From Isoetes taiwanensis (taxonomy: Eukaryota; Streptophyta; Lycopodiopsida; Isoetales; Isoetaceae), in contig JAJEKV010000050.1 in assembly GCA_021234155.1 (NCBI GenBank), positions 6,845,199 through 6,909,198 on the forward strand: a DNA stretch of 64,000 nucleotides, written 5' to 3'. Below are positions 12,245-23,559 of the stretch, piece after piece. Position 1 is the stretch's first letter. Every line of letters starts with the position of its first letter. Position numbers and translations under genes: made by a program. The notes below the pieces were generated by a model that saw only the letters and a program-made list of their open reading frames with translations, did no database searches and was not told the DNA's origin.

Positions 12245-12480
12245 ATGACAGGTGCCCAAAGGCTCCAACCGACCTTAGGATCGACAGATCCCACCGACCG
12301 TAGGATGACAGGTGCCCAAAGGCTCCAACCGACCCTAGGATCGACAGATCCCACGACTATGGTAGTCCAAGATGATAGGTGCCCAAAGGCTTCAACCGAC
12401 CGTAGGATGACAGGTGCCCAAATTAGGCTCCAACCGACTGTAGGATCGACAGATCCGATGACTATGGTAGTCCAAGGTGC
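12245..12480. repeat. GC-richer minisatellite, unit about 50-60 bp, four imperfect copies
   Basis: The block AGGTGCCCAAAGGCTCCAAC followed by CGACCxTAGGATCGACAGATC repeats about four times with small deletions and insertions. Some copies end with CGACTATGGTAGTCCA. Related single copies of the same text occur near 12960-13020 and 47890-47970, at the end of the tRNA-box repeat. It therefore looks like the 3' part of that repeat family, amplified locally. A frame is open through it only because of the repeat period. Confidence 0.75.
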
Positions 12481-12489
12481 ACCTCGTTT

Positions 12490-13150
12490 AAAATATGTAG
12501 CACAATGACAGGGGATTCAAGAGATTTGATATCGATGTATAAGTGGCCATTCTTGAAACCATGGTATATACTCTTAAAACAATTTAAAGAGTTGTTGTAA
12601 AAAAATATATACATTCGATAGAAAAAATAATCACATTCACTGGTTAATTGTATTGATCAAAGCATTTTTATTAGGACATTGATTCATTTTAGTAGAGGTT
12701 TGAGTCCTCTTATTTCATATTCGAAACCTTAGACGAATTCGTATAAAGGTTCGAGTTGCCTTGAATTATTTTAGTAGAGCTTCGGGTCCCTTGAATTATT
12801 TTAGTAGAGCTTCGAGTCCCTGTTTCATATTCGAAACCTTAGGCGAATTCATATAAAGGTTCGAGTTGCCGTATTTTATATTCTTAAACCTTACGTGAAC
12901 CCGTATTTATATTTCAAATCATAGTCTCCCCGAATCATAAATGACCATAATCGAAAAAGCCCAACATTCAATTTCAATTTGGGTCGCATGATCTACGGAT
13001 CCGACGGTAGAGGTAGTCCATGACCACAATCGAGAAAAAGAGGTGCTTAGAGGCTCAACATGCAGTTTGAGCCATAATATCCACAGATTTAATGCCTGAG
13101 ATATCCACGGATTTAATGACTGAGATAGTCGAGGGCCACACCTGGTTCAT
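12490..13150 (+). repeat. tRNA-box-containing repeat (SINE-like), copy 2 with degenerate partial copies
   Basis: The head AATATGTAGCACAATGACAG is at about 12494. An A-box-like TTCACTGGTTA is near 12636 and a B-box-like GGTTTGAGTCC near 12697. The tail TTATTTCATATTCGAAACCT follows. A 32-bp phrase (TTGAATTATTTTAGTAGAGC plus TTCGGGTCCC) is duplicated at about 12757-12820. A ..GACGGTAGAGGTAGTCCA end lies near 13005-13020, and a second weak end block follows to 13150. Confidence 0.45.
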
Positions 13151-13563
13151 TATATAAGACTAGGCTATAACTAATGTGAGAAGAGAGAAGATGCCACTAA
13201 TCAAAAAGCTTTAATCAACAAGCTTTAAGCCTTGCAATCAGTGTTGGGCAAAGTCCGGGGAACACTATAAACCAACCTACTGAAATTGCAAATTTTCCTG
13301 TTCGGTTAGTGTGTCGTAGGAATTTTTCCGGCAAATTTTCTTAAGATTTTCTATTAAGACAATAGAAATTTCCGACTCTAAACATAAGATATCCGACTGA
13401 TTAGAGTAATCATAGGAAATTTTCCGGTGGTACCTAAAAATTTTCCGGTGGTACCTAAAAACTTTCCCCAACACTGCTTGCAATGTATTTGAAGTGTTGG
13501 GATGTTTTACAACGTATGGGAAAGGCAACGTGATCTTATCTAAAGTGCAATCTACAAGGCTAC

Positions 13564-14385
13564 ATGGCAGAATATGAATGGGCAAGCTGGCAGGAAAGGA
13601 ATTTCCATACAAAACCTTCTGGCCACAAAGAAGAGCAGGGAGGCAGAATGGCGATGGCTATGGAGGCAAGGCTGGTAGAGCAGGGAGGAGCAACTCCGGC
13701 GACGCAGCTACGGCAATGGGGAGGGGGAGCGGGCTGGGCAGCCACAAGGATTTCTACTGCAGTGCCAATGCCAATGCAAATGCAAATGCGGAGCATAAGC
13801 CTGCGGCAGCAGAATTGGGCGCAAAGGGGGCATTTGGAAACAGGGGCTACGGCCAGCAGCACAGAGGGCATTCTAATCGATTCCGACCCAGATCTTAGCC
13901 TCCAAGCCCTCCGCCAGAAGCTCCAATCCGGCGAGTGGGAAGCTGCCGATGCCCTTACCCGCCAGCTCCTCTGCGCCCTGGCCGGCCCGGCCGCGGCCAA
14001 GCGCAAATGGGTCTACTTTTCCGAGGTCCAATTCATCCCCGAATCTGACCTCAAAGCCATCGATGCCCTTTGGCGCTCCTGCAGCGGCGATAAATTTGGT
14101 TACAGCATCCAGCGACGGATTTGGAAGAGCTGTAACAGAGACTGGGACCTTTTCTTCAGAAAAGTCGGGTGGACGCGAGCCCTTGATGAGCGTAATGACG
14201 CCTACAAGAAATTCCCCACGGAATTTTTCTGGGATGCTTCCGATTCTACTCCAGAAGGTCACCTCCCTCTTACCAATGCTCTCAGAGGTACCCAGCTCCT
14301 TGAGGGTATCCTTTGCCACCCTGCTTTTGATAGTGTTGAACAAAATGAGAGCCTTAGCCTCAAGAGCTCCCTCTCCCTATTCTAA
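13564..14385 (+). CDS. GUN4: GUN4-type tetrapyrrole-binding protein, chloroplast
   Basis: An uninterrupted 273-codon frame. Residues about 110-260 form the GUN4 domain: DLSLQALRQKL, WEAADALTRQLLCALAG, YFSEVQFIPESDLKAIDALW, GDKFGYSIQRRIW, LFFRKVGWT, FPTEFFWD, and the signature GHLPLTNALRGTQLLEGIL. GUN4 binds protoporphyrin IX and Mg-protoporphyrin IX and stimulates the H subunit of Mg-chelatase in plastids, so it acts in chlorophyll synthesis and retrograde signalling. Length and order match plant GUN4. The first ~100 residues should hold the transit peptide, but the start is unclear: ATGs at 13564, 13648 and 13768 are all in frame, and the last gives an N-terminus rich in Met, Gln, Arg and Ser (MPMQMQMRSISLRQQ) that looks most like a transit peptide. 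There is no intron. Base composition is distinctly GC-richer than the surroundings. It lies 0.4 kb after the repeat cluster. Confidence 0.92.
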   Translation: MAEYEWASWQERNFHTKPSGHKEEQGGRMAMAMEARLVEQGGATPATQLRQWGGGAGWAATRISTAVPMPMQMQMRSISLRQQNWAQRGHLETGATASSTEGILIDSDPDLSLQALRQKLQSGEWEAADALTRQLLCALAGPAAAKRKWVYFSEVQFIPESDLKAIDALWRSCSGDKFGYSIQRRIWKSCNRDWDLFFRKVGWTRALDERNDAYKKFPTEFFWDASDSTPEGHLPLTNALRGTQLLEGILCHPAFDSVEQNESLSLKSSLSLF

Positions 14386-16440
14386 TTGTTCTATTGTTTT
14401 TTTTTCCCTTGTTATTGTTTTATAATACACACATTTTACGCAACACATGAGGTCAAGCTAAACACATCTCTATATTTTGCATGTTATTGGGCACACTTTC
14501 ACAGGGTTGGAAGACTCGCAACCATGTACAACACATGACTTAAAGATGGGTCAAGTCCTTTTCACTATATAAAATAGAGAGTTCTGTTATTTTGGCACCA
14601 CGTGTCAAGAAATTCAACACAAATCCAACAATATTACATAAATTTTACATTTCAATATGACCAGAAGACCATGAAACTCGTACGCGAAATTCACAGCATA
14701 AGCACGTCTTAGGTAGTATTATGGTATATGTCCCTTGGCTTTCTTTCCTTGCTAAGACATCTCATTCATAGCATATCAACAATAGTCAGCGAACGATATC
14801 ATCGGTCTCTCTTCGCCTTCTGATGCATATCATAGATCTCTCTCCGCCTTTAGATGCCAAACCATGCATGATTCGAGATCTAAAACATGCGAGAGAGTTG
14901 TATGATGTGAGAGTATCACATACAATTCTCTGAGAAGGGAAGAAGAAAAAGAGAATCCATTAAGTTACTTAGTCCTTAATTTCATGATTTTAACAACTTC
15001 AAGGTTTTATCATGTCCCATCTCTTTGTTTGAGTGCCATAGGCTTTTTTGATCTTCGTGGGCGACAAAATCCCTTTTCATAGAAAAACAACAATATCAAC
15101 GATGGTCTATGAGTTGCATACTTAACCCACTAATATTTCTATATTGATGCGCCTCCAATTACCATGAATTGTTGTAGCTGCAGGTGTCTTGGAATTCTTA
15201 TATGTTATGCCTTGGCTCTTTGGCAGGAATGCATTGAGTAATGTACTTGGCTATGTACTTCTTCCTGGCTGGCTAGTAATTGCTTCTCTTTATAGCCGCA
15301 TATGTCTATCAAATCCAGGATGTCCTGCTGCAGGTGCATCATGTAGCTCATATAGGATTTGATCCTTTATCTCCTTCACATTAGGTATGCACAACTTGGC
15401 TTTCTAGTAGAGGTTGTACAACAGGCTCAACAGCTTTCTATATTGTGCAGGGCATCCAGGATTTGATGGCACAGATGTTTGGCCTTCAAGAGGAAGGCTT
15501 CATGAAGCATCGCCAGTTATACCATGCTCTCAAACAATATGTCTTCTTTCATGCCACTCTCATATCGGTCCTTATTTTGATTATATACATTTGTTATTTC
15601 TGCCCTAAAGTTCTAAATGAATAAGGTCGTGCCATATATCATCGTAAATCTCTCAGAAGGAGCTTTCTAATCTTAGAACATTTCACACAAAATTGACCTC
15701 TGAATCTCAAGTTATAACAAAAATAGTATTGCCAGTTTTCCCTATTTAACCCTATCTCAAACCCTAGTTTTCCCTATTTAAACCCGTGCTTTCTGGGTGA
15801 AAATAGAGTTCCCACGCTTGACGGACTGATGTGCGCAATCCCAATGGTTGGTGATTTTCTCCCATAGAATCTGTAGCGACCATGATTCTGCCACGAGACA
15901 TAATAAGAGTAACTTTATTTTCACCCCTCTTTTCTTGTTGTCACCTTTTAAAAACCTCTCCCTTGGATCAAACGCCTAGCTCCAGTGCCTTTGCCTACAA
16001 GCTTCGGCCTTGCTGTTGTTCAACTATGGACACCATAAGGTTAATAGAGCATCCCATTTGGTGCATTACTAGCCAAAAAGTCCTTTTGTGGATTGGTGCG
16101 TTACTAGCCAAAGAGTCCTTTTGTGGGTATGTGGACTGTTGCTTTTGAGTCTTTGATGTATGATCTTATTCTGTGGATGGTCCTGATGTATGTTCTTGTT
16201 CTTATGTTCCCTTCATTGCATATCGTGGAAAGACACTCCTTAAAGCAAGTATATCCCTAGGTTAAAGGAATAATGATGCATTTTTGGAGTATGTTTCTAG
16301 TTCTAGAGGCCTTAAACCTATTCAACTCCCAAGTCAAGTGCACATGTGATCTTCATGGGCCAACCATGGGCGCGGATAGTTATATGTTGAGTAGCAGTGC
16401 AAGCAAGCTCTAGCATAACTAGCACGGACGAGGGAGATTG
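14386..16440. other. Intergenic downstream of GUN4, no recognised feature
   Basis: AT-rich. It contains a T-run just after the GUN4 stop and a short ATAGATCTCTCTxCGCCTT repeat near 14800-14850. The phrase CCTAGTTTTCCCTATTTAA is partly duplicated near 15735-15785. No gene was recognised. Confidence 0.5.
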
Positions 16441-16560
16441 TGACTACACACTTAGATTGGGGAATGCCATGAATGGCAGGGTGGTTAGAGTCCCCATGAT
16501 GAAGAAGATTTTGATTGGGGAATGCCATAAAGGGCAGGGTGGTTAGAGTCCCCATGATAA
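16441..16560. repeat. Two-copy tandem repeat, about 56 bp
   Basis: GATTGGGGAATGCCATxAA and GGCAGGGTGGTTAGAGTCCC recur at about 16455-16500 and 16511-16556, each ending in CATGAT(G/A)AAGAA. The short minus-strand frame across it simply repeats the same peptide. Confidence 0.7.
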
Positions 16561-17930
16561 AGAAAATTTAGGAGAAGATTCGCTCTTTATTCCTTGGAAT
16601 CAGGCTCCCATGGGAATATCGTTACCAATCAATCTCCATAGAGCCTAAGGATGTCGTTTTGGATGTTTTGCCAGATGAATAAGATAATGTGGCATGCCCC
16701 AAAAAAAAGAAATGTTAGCCCAATTTTTTTGCGATTAAGTGAGTTTCTTTGGATAGTACTATTTGGGATAGCAACATGGGCTCCACATCAAGATATATAA
16801 GAACTTTTAGGAAATCACCAAAGAACTTGTTTCACAACACATCTAGGAGGAACACCAGACTCTCAATCTCAAACTTTTAAAATAAGGATAGTGTGATGGC
16901 TAATATTTGCTCTACACTCCCCTCCCCCATTTTGTTTAGCCCAGTCTCAAACCTATTTGGCTATACTAAAAATATAGGAGTAGTAATTTATTCCATGGTT
17001 CTGAGCCTCCAATCTCAAACTCTGTCCAAAACCATATGTGGTTGATTCTCAAATAGCTTGGGAGAGTAGCAGATGGAAGTGGATCCTTAGGGCACGGTCT
17101 CATGGAGGCTCAAGCCGAAGCCAAAGTGTTGTTATGCAACCACTCTAGATCCGTCTTCAAAGGCAACTTCGAGCATTCCAAAAATCTGATGGGATTTATG
17201 GGAACTCCACCCCTATCCAAGTCCAATCATTCATGAGAATCATTTGACATGGTCTCGACGTGTTGAAGTCAGGTCTGCTCCACGAGAACTTATCTTTAGT
17301 CTATTCTGCATATTGCTAACCAGCCAGTCTCTTGTCTGGAAAAGGACCCAAGACTGACTACCCTAAATCCCTCTTTAGATAGTAACATTGGCGTCCTCTG
17401 AAGGTAAGATGGTAACCCTCTTCTCTTTCTAGTTTACAGGGCTAGGCGATGGACAGAAGGCACATAGAGGGAACAAGAGGAAAGAAATGGTGCCTCTCTT
17501 ATATAAATTCCATATTTCACGTACCTCATCATCTAGCACATCTTTCACCTAATCATTAGTCTATTGTCTATGCTTGTTGCTGGCTTTATTCATTGGACTC
17601 AATTGTTTGCTAATTTGTGGTCTCTTTTTGCTTTGCCTTGGCATTTATCACTTGAACCTTGTTGCTTCCATGGCCAAAATTGTTGCCACCATACCTTGAT
17701 CTTGCCTACATTATCATCTCCCAAAGTTGATGTTGCTCTGGTAATGTCGATGTTGTTTTGATGCCCAAACTTTTCACGAAGTAATTGAAAGGAACAATCT
17801 AATCTAAATTCGTGAAAGAGCAAATTGAAATCTATTGTATTTTTCTTTTGTGTCAATAGGTTTGAGAGATTCAGGCACCAATTCGAAGCGTGACTAAATT
17901 AGACACCAATTCTAGAAGCGTAAGAAATTT
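16561..17930. other. Intergenic, no recognised feature
   Basis: Short frames only. Part of 16980-17450 reads weakly like retroelement coding text on the plus strand, but with many stops and no diagnostic motif, so I do not call it. Confidence 0.4.
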
Positions 17931-18650
17931 TGTGGATCAAATCGTCTTTCTTGTACAGAGCAATGATGTGAAGATTGTCCATAGGTGCACAGATTGTCCA
18001 TAGGTGCACAGTAGGCGGGTCTGGCATCCATGATCTAGTCATGTGGTAAAAGGTGACCGTGTGGAATAGTATGCGGCCAGATGGCATCCATGATCCAATC
18101 GTGCGAATAAAAGGTGACCCTGTGGGATAGTGTAGCATGGTATTGAGATCAGGCATCTAATATCGGCAAGCAAGAATGCAACAATAGGTGCACCCCCCCA
18201 ATGAAAATAAATAGTAATAACTATGTCATTTTTTTTACAAAAGGTATGAAGCCCAATTGAGATCAAGCATGATAGTCAATTACACACAGGGCATAATGAA
18301 GTAGAGCCTTGTAATGGAGAGCCTTGTAATGATTATCATAGATTACCCAAAAAAGAAAACAAAAAGGGAATAAAGGACATGGTTAGGAAACTTGAAAATA
18401 TAGATCCTAATAAAGGGGAGGTTTCAGAAACTTGAAAATATAGATCCTAATAAAGGGGAGGTTTCAGAAATACCTACTACGCATATCTTGAAGTTGATTT
18501 GTTTTAACGAGGAATTATTATAAGCACGCAAATGAACGGGTAGAATCTACAGGAGTCGTACTCCTGCACTAACATGGGCAACCAAAACTAGAAAGGTCTG
18601 CACTAACTTGGGCAACCAAGACTAGAAAGGTCTAGAGGATAATGTAAAAT
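17931..18650. repeat. Cluster of short local duplications
   Basis: Four separate two-copy repeats occur. AGATTGTCCATAGGTGCACA is at about 17973 and 17992. A GGCATCCATGATC(T/C)A(A/G)TC..AAAGGTGACC phrase is at about 18023 and 18082. GAAACTTGAAAATATAGATC with the following AATAAAGGGGAGGTTTCAG is at about 18390 and 18429. TGCACTAAC(A/T)TGGGCAACCA with AxACTAGAAAGGTCT is at about 18565 and 18600. They look like replication-slippage duplications in non-coding DNA. Confidence 0.65.
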
Positions 18651-19188
18651 AAATGTGATGGTGTTGTGCATGATGTGACAATGCTTTCTGAGTGGAAAAC
18701 ATACTGTGGCATCTTGGTTAACAACCTGCAAAGGGGAAGAGATATGAGGACAACCCAAGAAGAATTCTCCACAAAAATAAGATAGGGAGTGTATCTACTT
18801 TGACAACTTTGGACATACAGATGACAGCAGCAAATGGCGCTGTTGAAGTCAACATTGACATTCCACACTTATTGCAAGAGAGGAAAAAACCAGAGTGGAT
18901 AGATTATAGCCGTGACGCTGGAGGCCCAAAACTAAAGTTGTGCTTAAGCTAGTTAGAGAAGCCTATTGCTGAAGGATATGGAAGCGCGTCTTCTAGGGCC
19001 AATAACGTCAGATAAACATGCCCTCGTTCTTTGAAGATAGATGGTCCAAAATAAAAGAAGAGCATGAGAAAAAGAGAAATAGAGGTGTAAAAGAATTGTT
19101 CATCATTGATAAGTTACGAAGCTCAAGATATGCTGTTGAGGTTGCGCATGAAGTGGACAATTTCTTTTCTGCAGACTGGCCTTTTAAT
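18651..19188. other. 3' flank of the DUS1L gene
   Basis: This is the region downstream of the minus-strand dihydrouridine synthase stop. A short plus-strand frame at 19018-19209 is antisense to the expected 3' UTR and has no motif. Confidence 0.45.
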
Positions 19189-20757
19189 TCAGGAGTTAGC
19201 AGATTTTAGAATCATCTGTCCATCAGCTGCTGTACCGTTCCTTTCCATCAGCTGCTTTATAAGATCTCTGAGCCATTCAAAAGTGAATTTAGTTTCTCGA
19301 TTGAGCTGCTCCCGCAAATCGTTATGAACTCTAAACCAATTTCCAAGAATGCGATGAACATGTGCTCGAACAATTCTTGGTGGCACTACGTACTTCTCAC
19401 AAAGATCTAAATATTCCAGTAGGAGAACTGGGGGGTCAATAATCTTATCAGTGCTAGTGGAAGTGCAGTTTTCCTCACTCGTATCCCTTGGCAAAGAAAC
19501 AGAAAACCCAGCAAAAAGAGCAGGATTTTCCAGCAAAGATTCAGCTGATAATACACCATCAACACCAGTTTCTTTCATGCAAGCATCTATATCATCAAGG
19601 TTTCTTATATTGCCATTTGCCAGCACAGGTATTTTGACTGCTGCCTTCACAGCCTTTATGGCATTCCAATCTGCCCTTACAGCTCTTGAACATTTGTGTT
19701 CCCTCGTTCTTCCATGAACAGCCAGAAGTGAACATCCTGCTGCTTCCAACATTTGGGCATATGAAACAGTTTCTTCTAAAGAAGGAAATATCCTTATTTT
19801 ACAAGAAACTGGGACAGTGAGATTCGATGCCAGTTTTGATACAAGTGATTGGACCAAAGGCAACTCGTCCATTAGGAAAGCCCCATACCTCCCACGCTTT
19901 GCAATCCTCTGTGGGCACCTGAATTAAAGGGAGTTAGGCAATGTCATGAGAGGAGGAGCAGGATCTTTGATTAAGCAGTAACATACCCCAAATTTATATC
20001 GATATAGTCACAAAATGGTTCCGCCAGCTTGGCAGCCGATAACAATGTATCGGGGTTGTTGGCACAAAATTGGACAAACAATGGTCTGTCCTCCTAGAAC
20101 CAAAGTTCATGCTATGTCAGTTCCCGCAAAACAGCTGAACTACACAATATATATTTGATACAAAAAAAAAGGAAGAAGTTTCCATCCAATAAAATAGCAA
20201 TGGATCTGCTGAGATGTAAGAATCATCAACATGTCACCAAACAGATTGGGAAGGTCAAATCAACCAATTGCCTACCTTGCAAGTAGTAAACTCAGCATTC
20301 CGATATTTCATATCCTCAACGAAAAGGCGCGAATGAAACATCGGTGTATAAGCAGCTTCGGCTCCATATTTGCGGCACAACATCCGAAAAGGCAGTTCTG
20401 ATTGATCAACCATTGGGGCCACTATAAGTTTTGGTTGCCCTAGCAACTTCCAATGCTCCCATGCCTTTGCCACATGTTTCAAGTCTGAACCTTCAATATT
20501 AGAATCTTCACATTTGTCATGGCCAACGTTCTTTGAATTCAGCACTCCGTTTGGCTGATTTCCATTGAGTTCTGAGGTAGTTGCAATGCAGTCCATTTTC
20601 AATTTTTTGGGACTCAAATTTTCAACGCAATCTTCAGTTCCATATGCCTGTTTTCTTATACAGTCTTTTGCTGCAGCGTGAAAAGGCATACTTAGCTTTG
20701 TCCCATGAAAGATACTGAAAGCATCCTTATACAACGGGGTCTTCTTCACTACCACAT
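19189..20757 (-). CDS. DUS1L: tRNA-dihydrouridine(16/17) synthase, DUS1L type
   Basis: Three coding exons on the minus strand are joined by good splice sites: 20757-20276 (donor AAG|GTAGGC), 20093-19987 (acceptor TTCTAG, donor GG|GTATGT) and 19918-19189 (acceptor ATTCAG). The phases agree, and the catalytic segment is rebuilt across the last intron as [20 protein letters not shown]. From the in-frame ATG at 20689 the product is about 416 aa, close to the family size. Seen motifs: [20 protein letters not shown] (FMN-binding loop), [28 protein letters not shown], the catalytic Cys in [32 protein letters not shown] and [18 protein letters not shown]. The enzyme uses FMN and NAD(P)H to reduce uridines 16 and 17 of the tRNA D-loop. 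The N-terminal ~75 residues are unconserved. Exon 1 begins after an acceptor (AACAG), so an upstream exon exists. Confidence 0.95.
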
Positions 20758-20827
20758 CTGTTCAAACACCAGCAGACATTCAAAAACTTAGGATTAGACT
20801 AATTCATGACATCAGAAGCACAAGAAA

Positions 20828-21113
20828 TGAAGATTGGAACTCACTTGGTAATCGCAGCAGATAGAAAACGAGGAAATCCAGCGATACAATCCCCTCTGGA
20901 GTATTGAAACCCTAGCGAATATTGAAACCCTATGTTTTTGGTATGAAAAAGGGTAGGAGTGTATTCTCGGATATGCCGTAAGAATATGCTAGTACATTCC
21001 ATTATATTTGGGGCAATGTCATTGCCTTTGGTGCTTTGGCTCAAGGTCTTCGTGTTTGCCATGGACAAAGTTACGTAGATGTATGTTTCTTTCATCACGA
21101 TTATCTTCTGCAA
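20828..21113 (-). other. Possible 5' exon of DUS1L
   Basis: A minus-strand frame containing MANTKTLSQSTKGND and GFPRFLSAAITK ends at a donor-like CCAA|GTGAGTT. It lies about 70 bp before the acceptor of the first certain exon. The phases do not join in this frame, so it is more likely a 5' UTR exon with translation starting in the next exon. A tandem TT(G/C)xAATATTxCTAGGG-like phrase (GGTTTCAATA(C/T)TC..) occurs twice near 20895-20930. Confidence 0.35.
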
Positions 21114-23058
21114 TTGAAGAAAGGGTCTGGTATTACATATGATTTTGAATGGCTTTAGTAAGTTTTAGTATTAGTATACGAAACCGTATAATGATGATGT
21201 CAGAAATTAGGTTTTGAGTTTTCTAATATTATTAACAGGTTTGCCTAACCCCCTACAACAATTTCTCAAATTCTAGCCTATCCACGATTCACTCCATCTC
21301 AGCAAGTTTGAATTTACGTCGTTAGATCTTCAAGTTTCTATATCTACGGCCCAAAACTTTACAAAAAATCTAGAAATTTAGACATCCCCTTCCCTCCTTG
21401 TTCTCGCATCCCGCTCGAGCAGACCATACTAGCGACTACTACGGCTTTGATCATGGCCACCTAGTGTTAGCGATCTTAGTAGTTTATAGCAAAATTATTA
21501 AGCCAGATCATTGATGCTTTTAACGGCATTGTGCAAATAAATTAAGGTCGTTACATTGGGCCATAGCTCGGCACAAATGCATCCACAACTTGGAAGACCT
21601 TATGACGATGCAAGTTGAATGGAGAGCTCGAAATAAATGATTTTCAATTTCCAATGGACAAGCGCCCTTTCTGTTTGTTTTCTTTTTTATTATATTTTGG
21701 ATTAGCAATATGGATTCATGAAAGTCAAAACCTCTTCTTAAGGCATCCATGGTTGAGTTTGTCAGCACTGAGCATGTTGTTCACGTGGCTATAAGTGAGA
21801 TTTTACCAGAAGCAGATAAAGTAGCTTAGCTTGCACTATATGGCAGGAAAGATTTTGGCATGAACTGATTTTGAGTTCGTTGTCTTCATACCAGAAGTAT
21901 AGATCTTCTAGAAGTAACCTCCTTTATTTGGCTATCTCAGTAGGCCATGTCTTGCTTGTGTTGTTGTTTCCATTAGTTCCACAGGCTCCTATACATAATG
22001 CAGACCTCGAGTTGGTCTGCCACAAATATAGACAGAGCATTCGGTATTGGTTTGGTTTTATGGGAATTTATTTTTCTTTATGGTTGATTTCTAAGCAAAG
22101 ACATAGTTCTGGCGCAAAATGGTGAGGCCTCCTCGATCCTAACGGTTCTTCGCTCCAATGGTAGGCTCTGGATTTGGACAAGTAGGATAATGATTTGAAA
22201 GGAGAACAACCTTGTCAAATATCTTGGCTATATATGCTGACTCAAGTTTCAGGCATCAAGACTTCATTCAATCATATTATGCTAGAGGTATCAAGCTTGA
22301 AAAGGAGAGTTTTCTATTTATCTACATCCCCAATTAGAATAACTAAAAAGTGTTTTGTTTAACATGACATGCTAGCAGATTATAGAAATGTTTGCTACTA
22401 TTTTCATGATACTCAATGTTTTGTTGCGCTTATGCTTGAGAACGATGAGTTCATTGATAAGTATGTATCAGAAAATAAGCGGTAGATTGGTCATATTTGT
22501 ACTTTAGTATTTAAACGCTATTGCATGGGTCTCTCTTGTTCTCATGTGCAGTTCCAAGTCATAAAATATCCCTTTTATTATTTAAAGGCTACTGCATGTA
22601 GTATATTCTCGTTTCATATAATCATTCTTCTTTGATGCCATTAGGTCCATGCTAAAGAAAATATGATTCATCAACAGTCGCCATTGCTTCCATAGTAATG
22701 TTCAAAAGGACTCCTTCAGAGGCAGCTCTTTGAGACGAGGCTAGGTGAGGTCAGATCTTTGGACATAATGGTGGAACATGTGCAAGTCCAATAAGCTCAA
22801 TAAAACATGCTAGTGGTCTTCGGAATTAGGTTTATCAGAAACTCATCAGACTAGAAACTTTAATCATTTCCTGTGATAATTTACCTTGCTAAATTATAGG
22901 ATTTTGATTCATTAACATGTCCTTCAGTATTTGGCCTGCTTTTTCTTCATCAAGACAGGCTCCCAAACTTAACATTTCCTTGATTCTTTGGTCATTTAAG
23001 TCAGATGCTTACCTAAATGCATGGCGGGAGAAGATCTAACAAAGAGGCGGAATTCCAA
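21114..23058. other. Intergenic, no recognised feature
   Basis: AT-rich, with many stops in all frames. Around 22370-22500 the plus strand reads weakly protein-like (ADYRNVCYYFHDTQCFVALM) but nothing diagnostic supports a gene. Confidence 0.4.
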
Positions 23059-23510
23059 CATTTTTTTTTTTTTGAAGGACGAAGCCAAAAATTTTATTCA
23101 TCAGATAAAAAGTATAAAATTTGCATGTCTCATCTAACTGTGTACGCACAAAAAGGTGCCGCAGGAGCACGAGCCTGGAGCACAATGTACTTACTCCAGA
23201 ATATGAGACTAACGATAAGAATCAATTTGAAGATACTAAATCCAGATGCATTCCATCATTTCTAGTTCAAGGGAGGAACACTCATAGGCTGTCAATATCT
23301 TTTCTGGGCCACCGTAATAACACCCCGTGCAGATGAATTAATGCCCCGAAAGATGTGGTGTTTGCGACGCTCCCATATCGACCATAGGACCAACCGGAAC
23401 CAAGATAGAATGCCTTTTGTTTAGCTAGAGGCCATGTTTTGCGATAGGATGCCAAGAGAATGCATCGGCAGTCCAGTGTATTGTTAAACAAACCTTGTAG
23501 CCAGGACCAC
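23059..23510 (-). mobile_element. 3' end of a LINE-type retroposon, minus strand
   Basis: The T-run at about 23061-23073 is the complement of a poly(A) tail. It is preceded on the minus strand by a 3' end reading GAATAAAATTTTTGGCTTCG. Further upstream (23491-23282) a Trp- and Gly-containing frame may be the C-terminal part of the retroposon protein, but no zinc-knuckle or reverse-transcriptase motif is intact. 5'-truncated LINE insertions typically look like this. Confidence 0.45.
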
Positions 23511-23559
23511 GTTCACTACCACCCCAATTCTGGGACCACACCTAAAAACAACAGTAACA

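Noticed and set aside
12245-12508. 87-codon frame with repeated MTGAQRLQPTLGSTDP
   Set aside because: It is the translation of a minisatellite unit whose length keeps the frame, and the same DNA is non-coding in related repeats.
13560-14425. Other frames over the GUN4 locus on both strands
   Set aside because: They overlap the clearly conserved GUN4 frame and show no family motif; they stay open because of the higher GC content.
19018-19327. Plus-strand frames overlapping the end of the dihydrouridine synthase gene
   Set aside because: They are antisense to a well-conserved exon and its 3' flank and show no motif.
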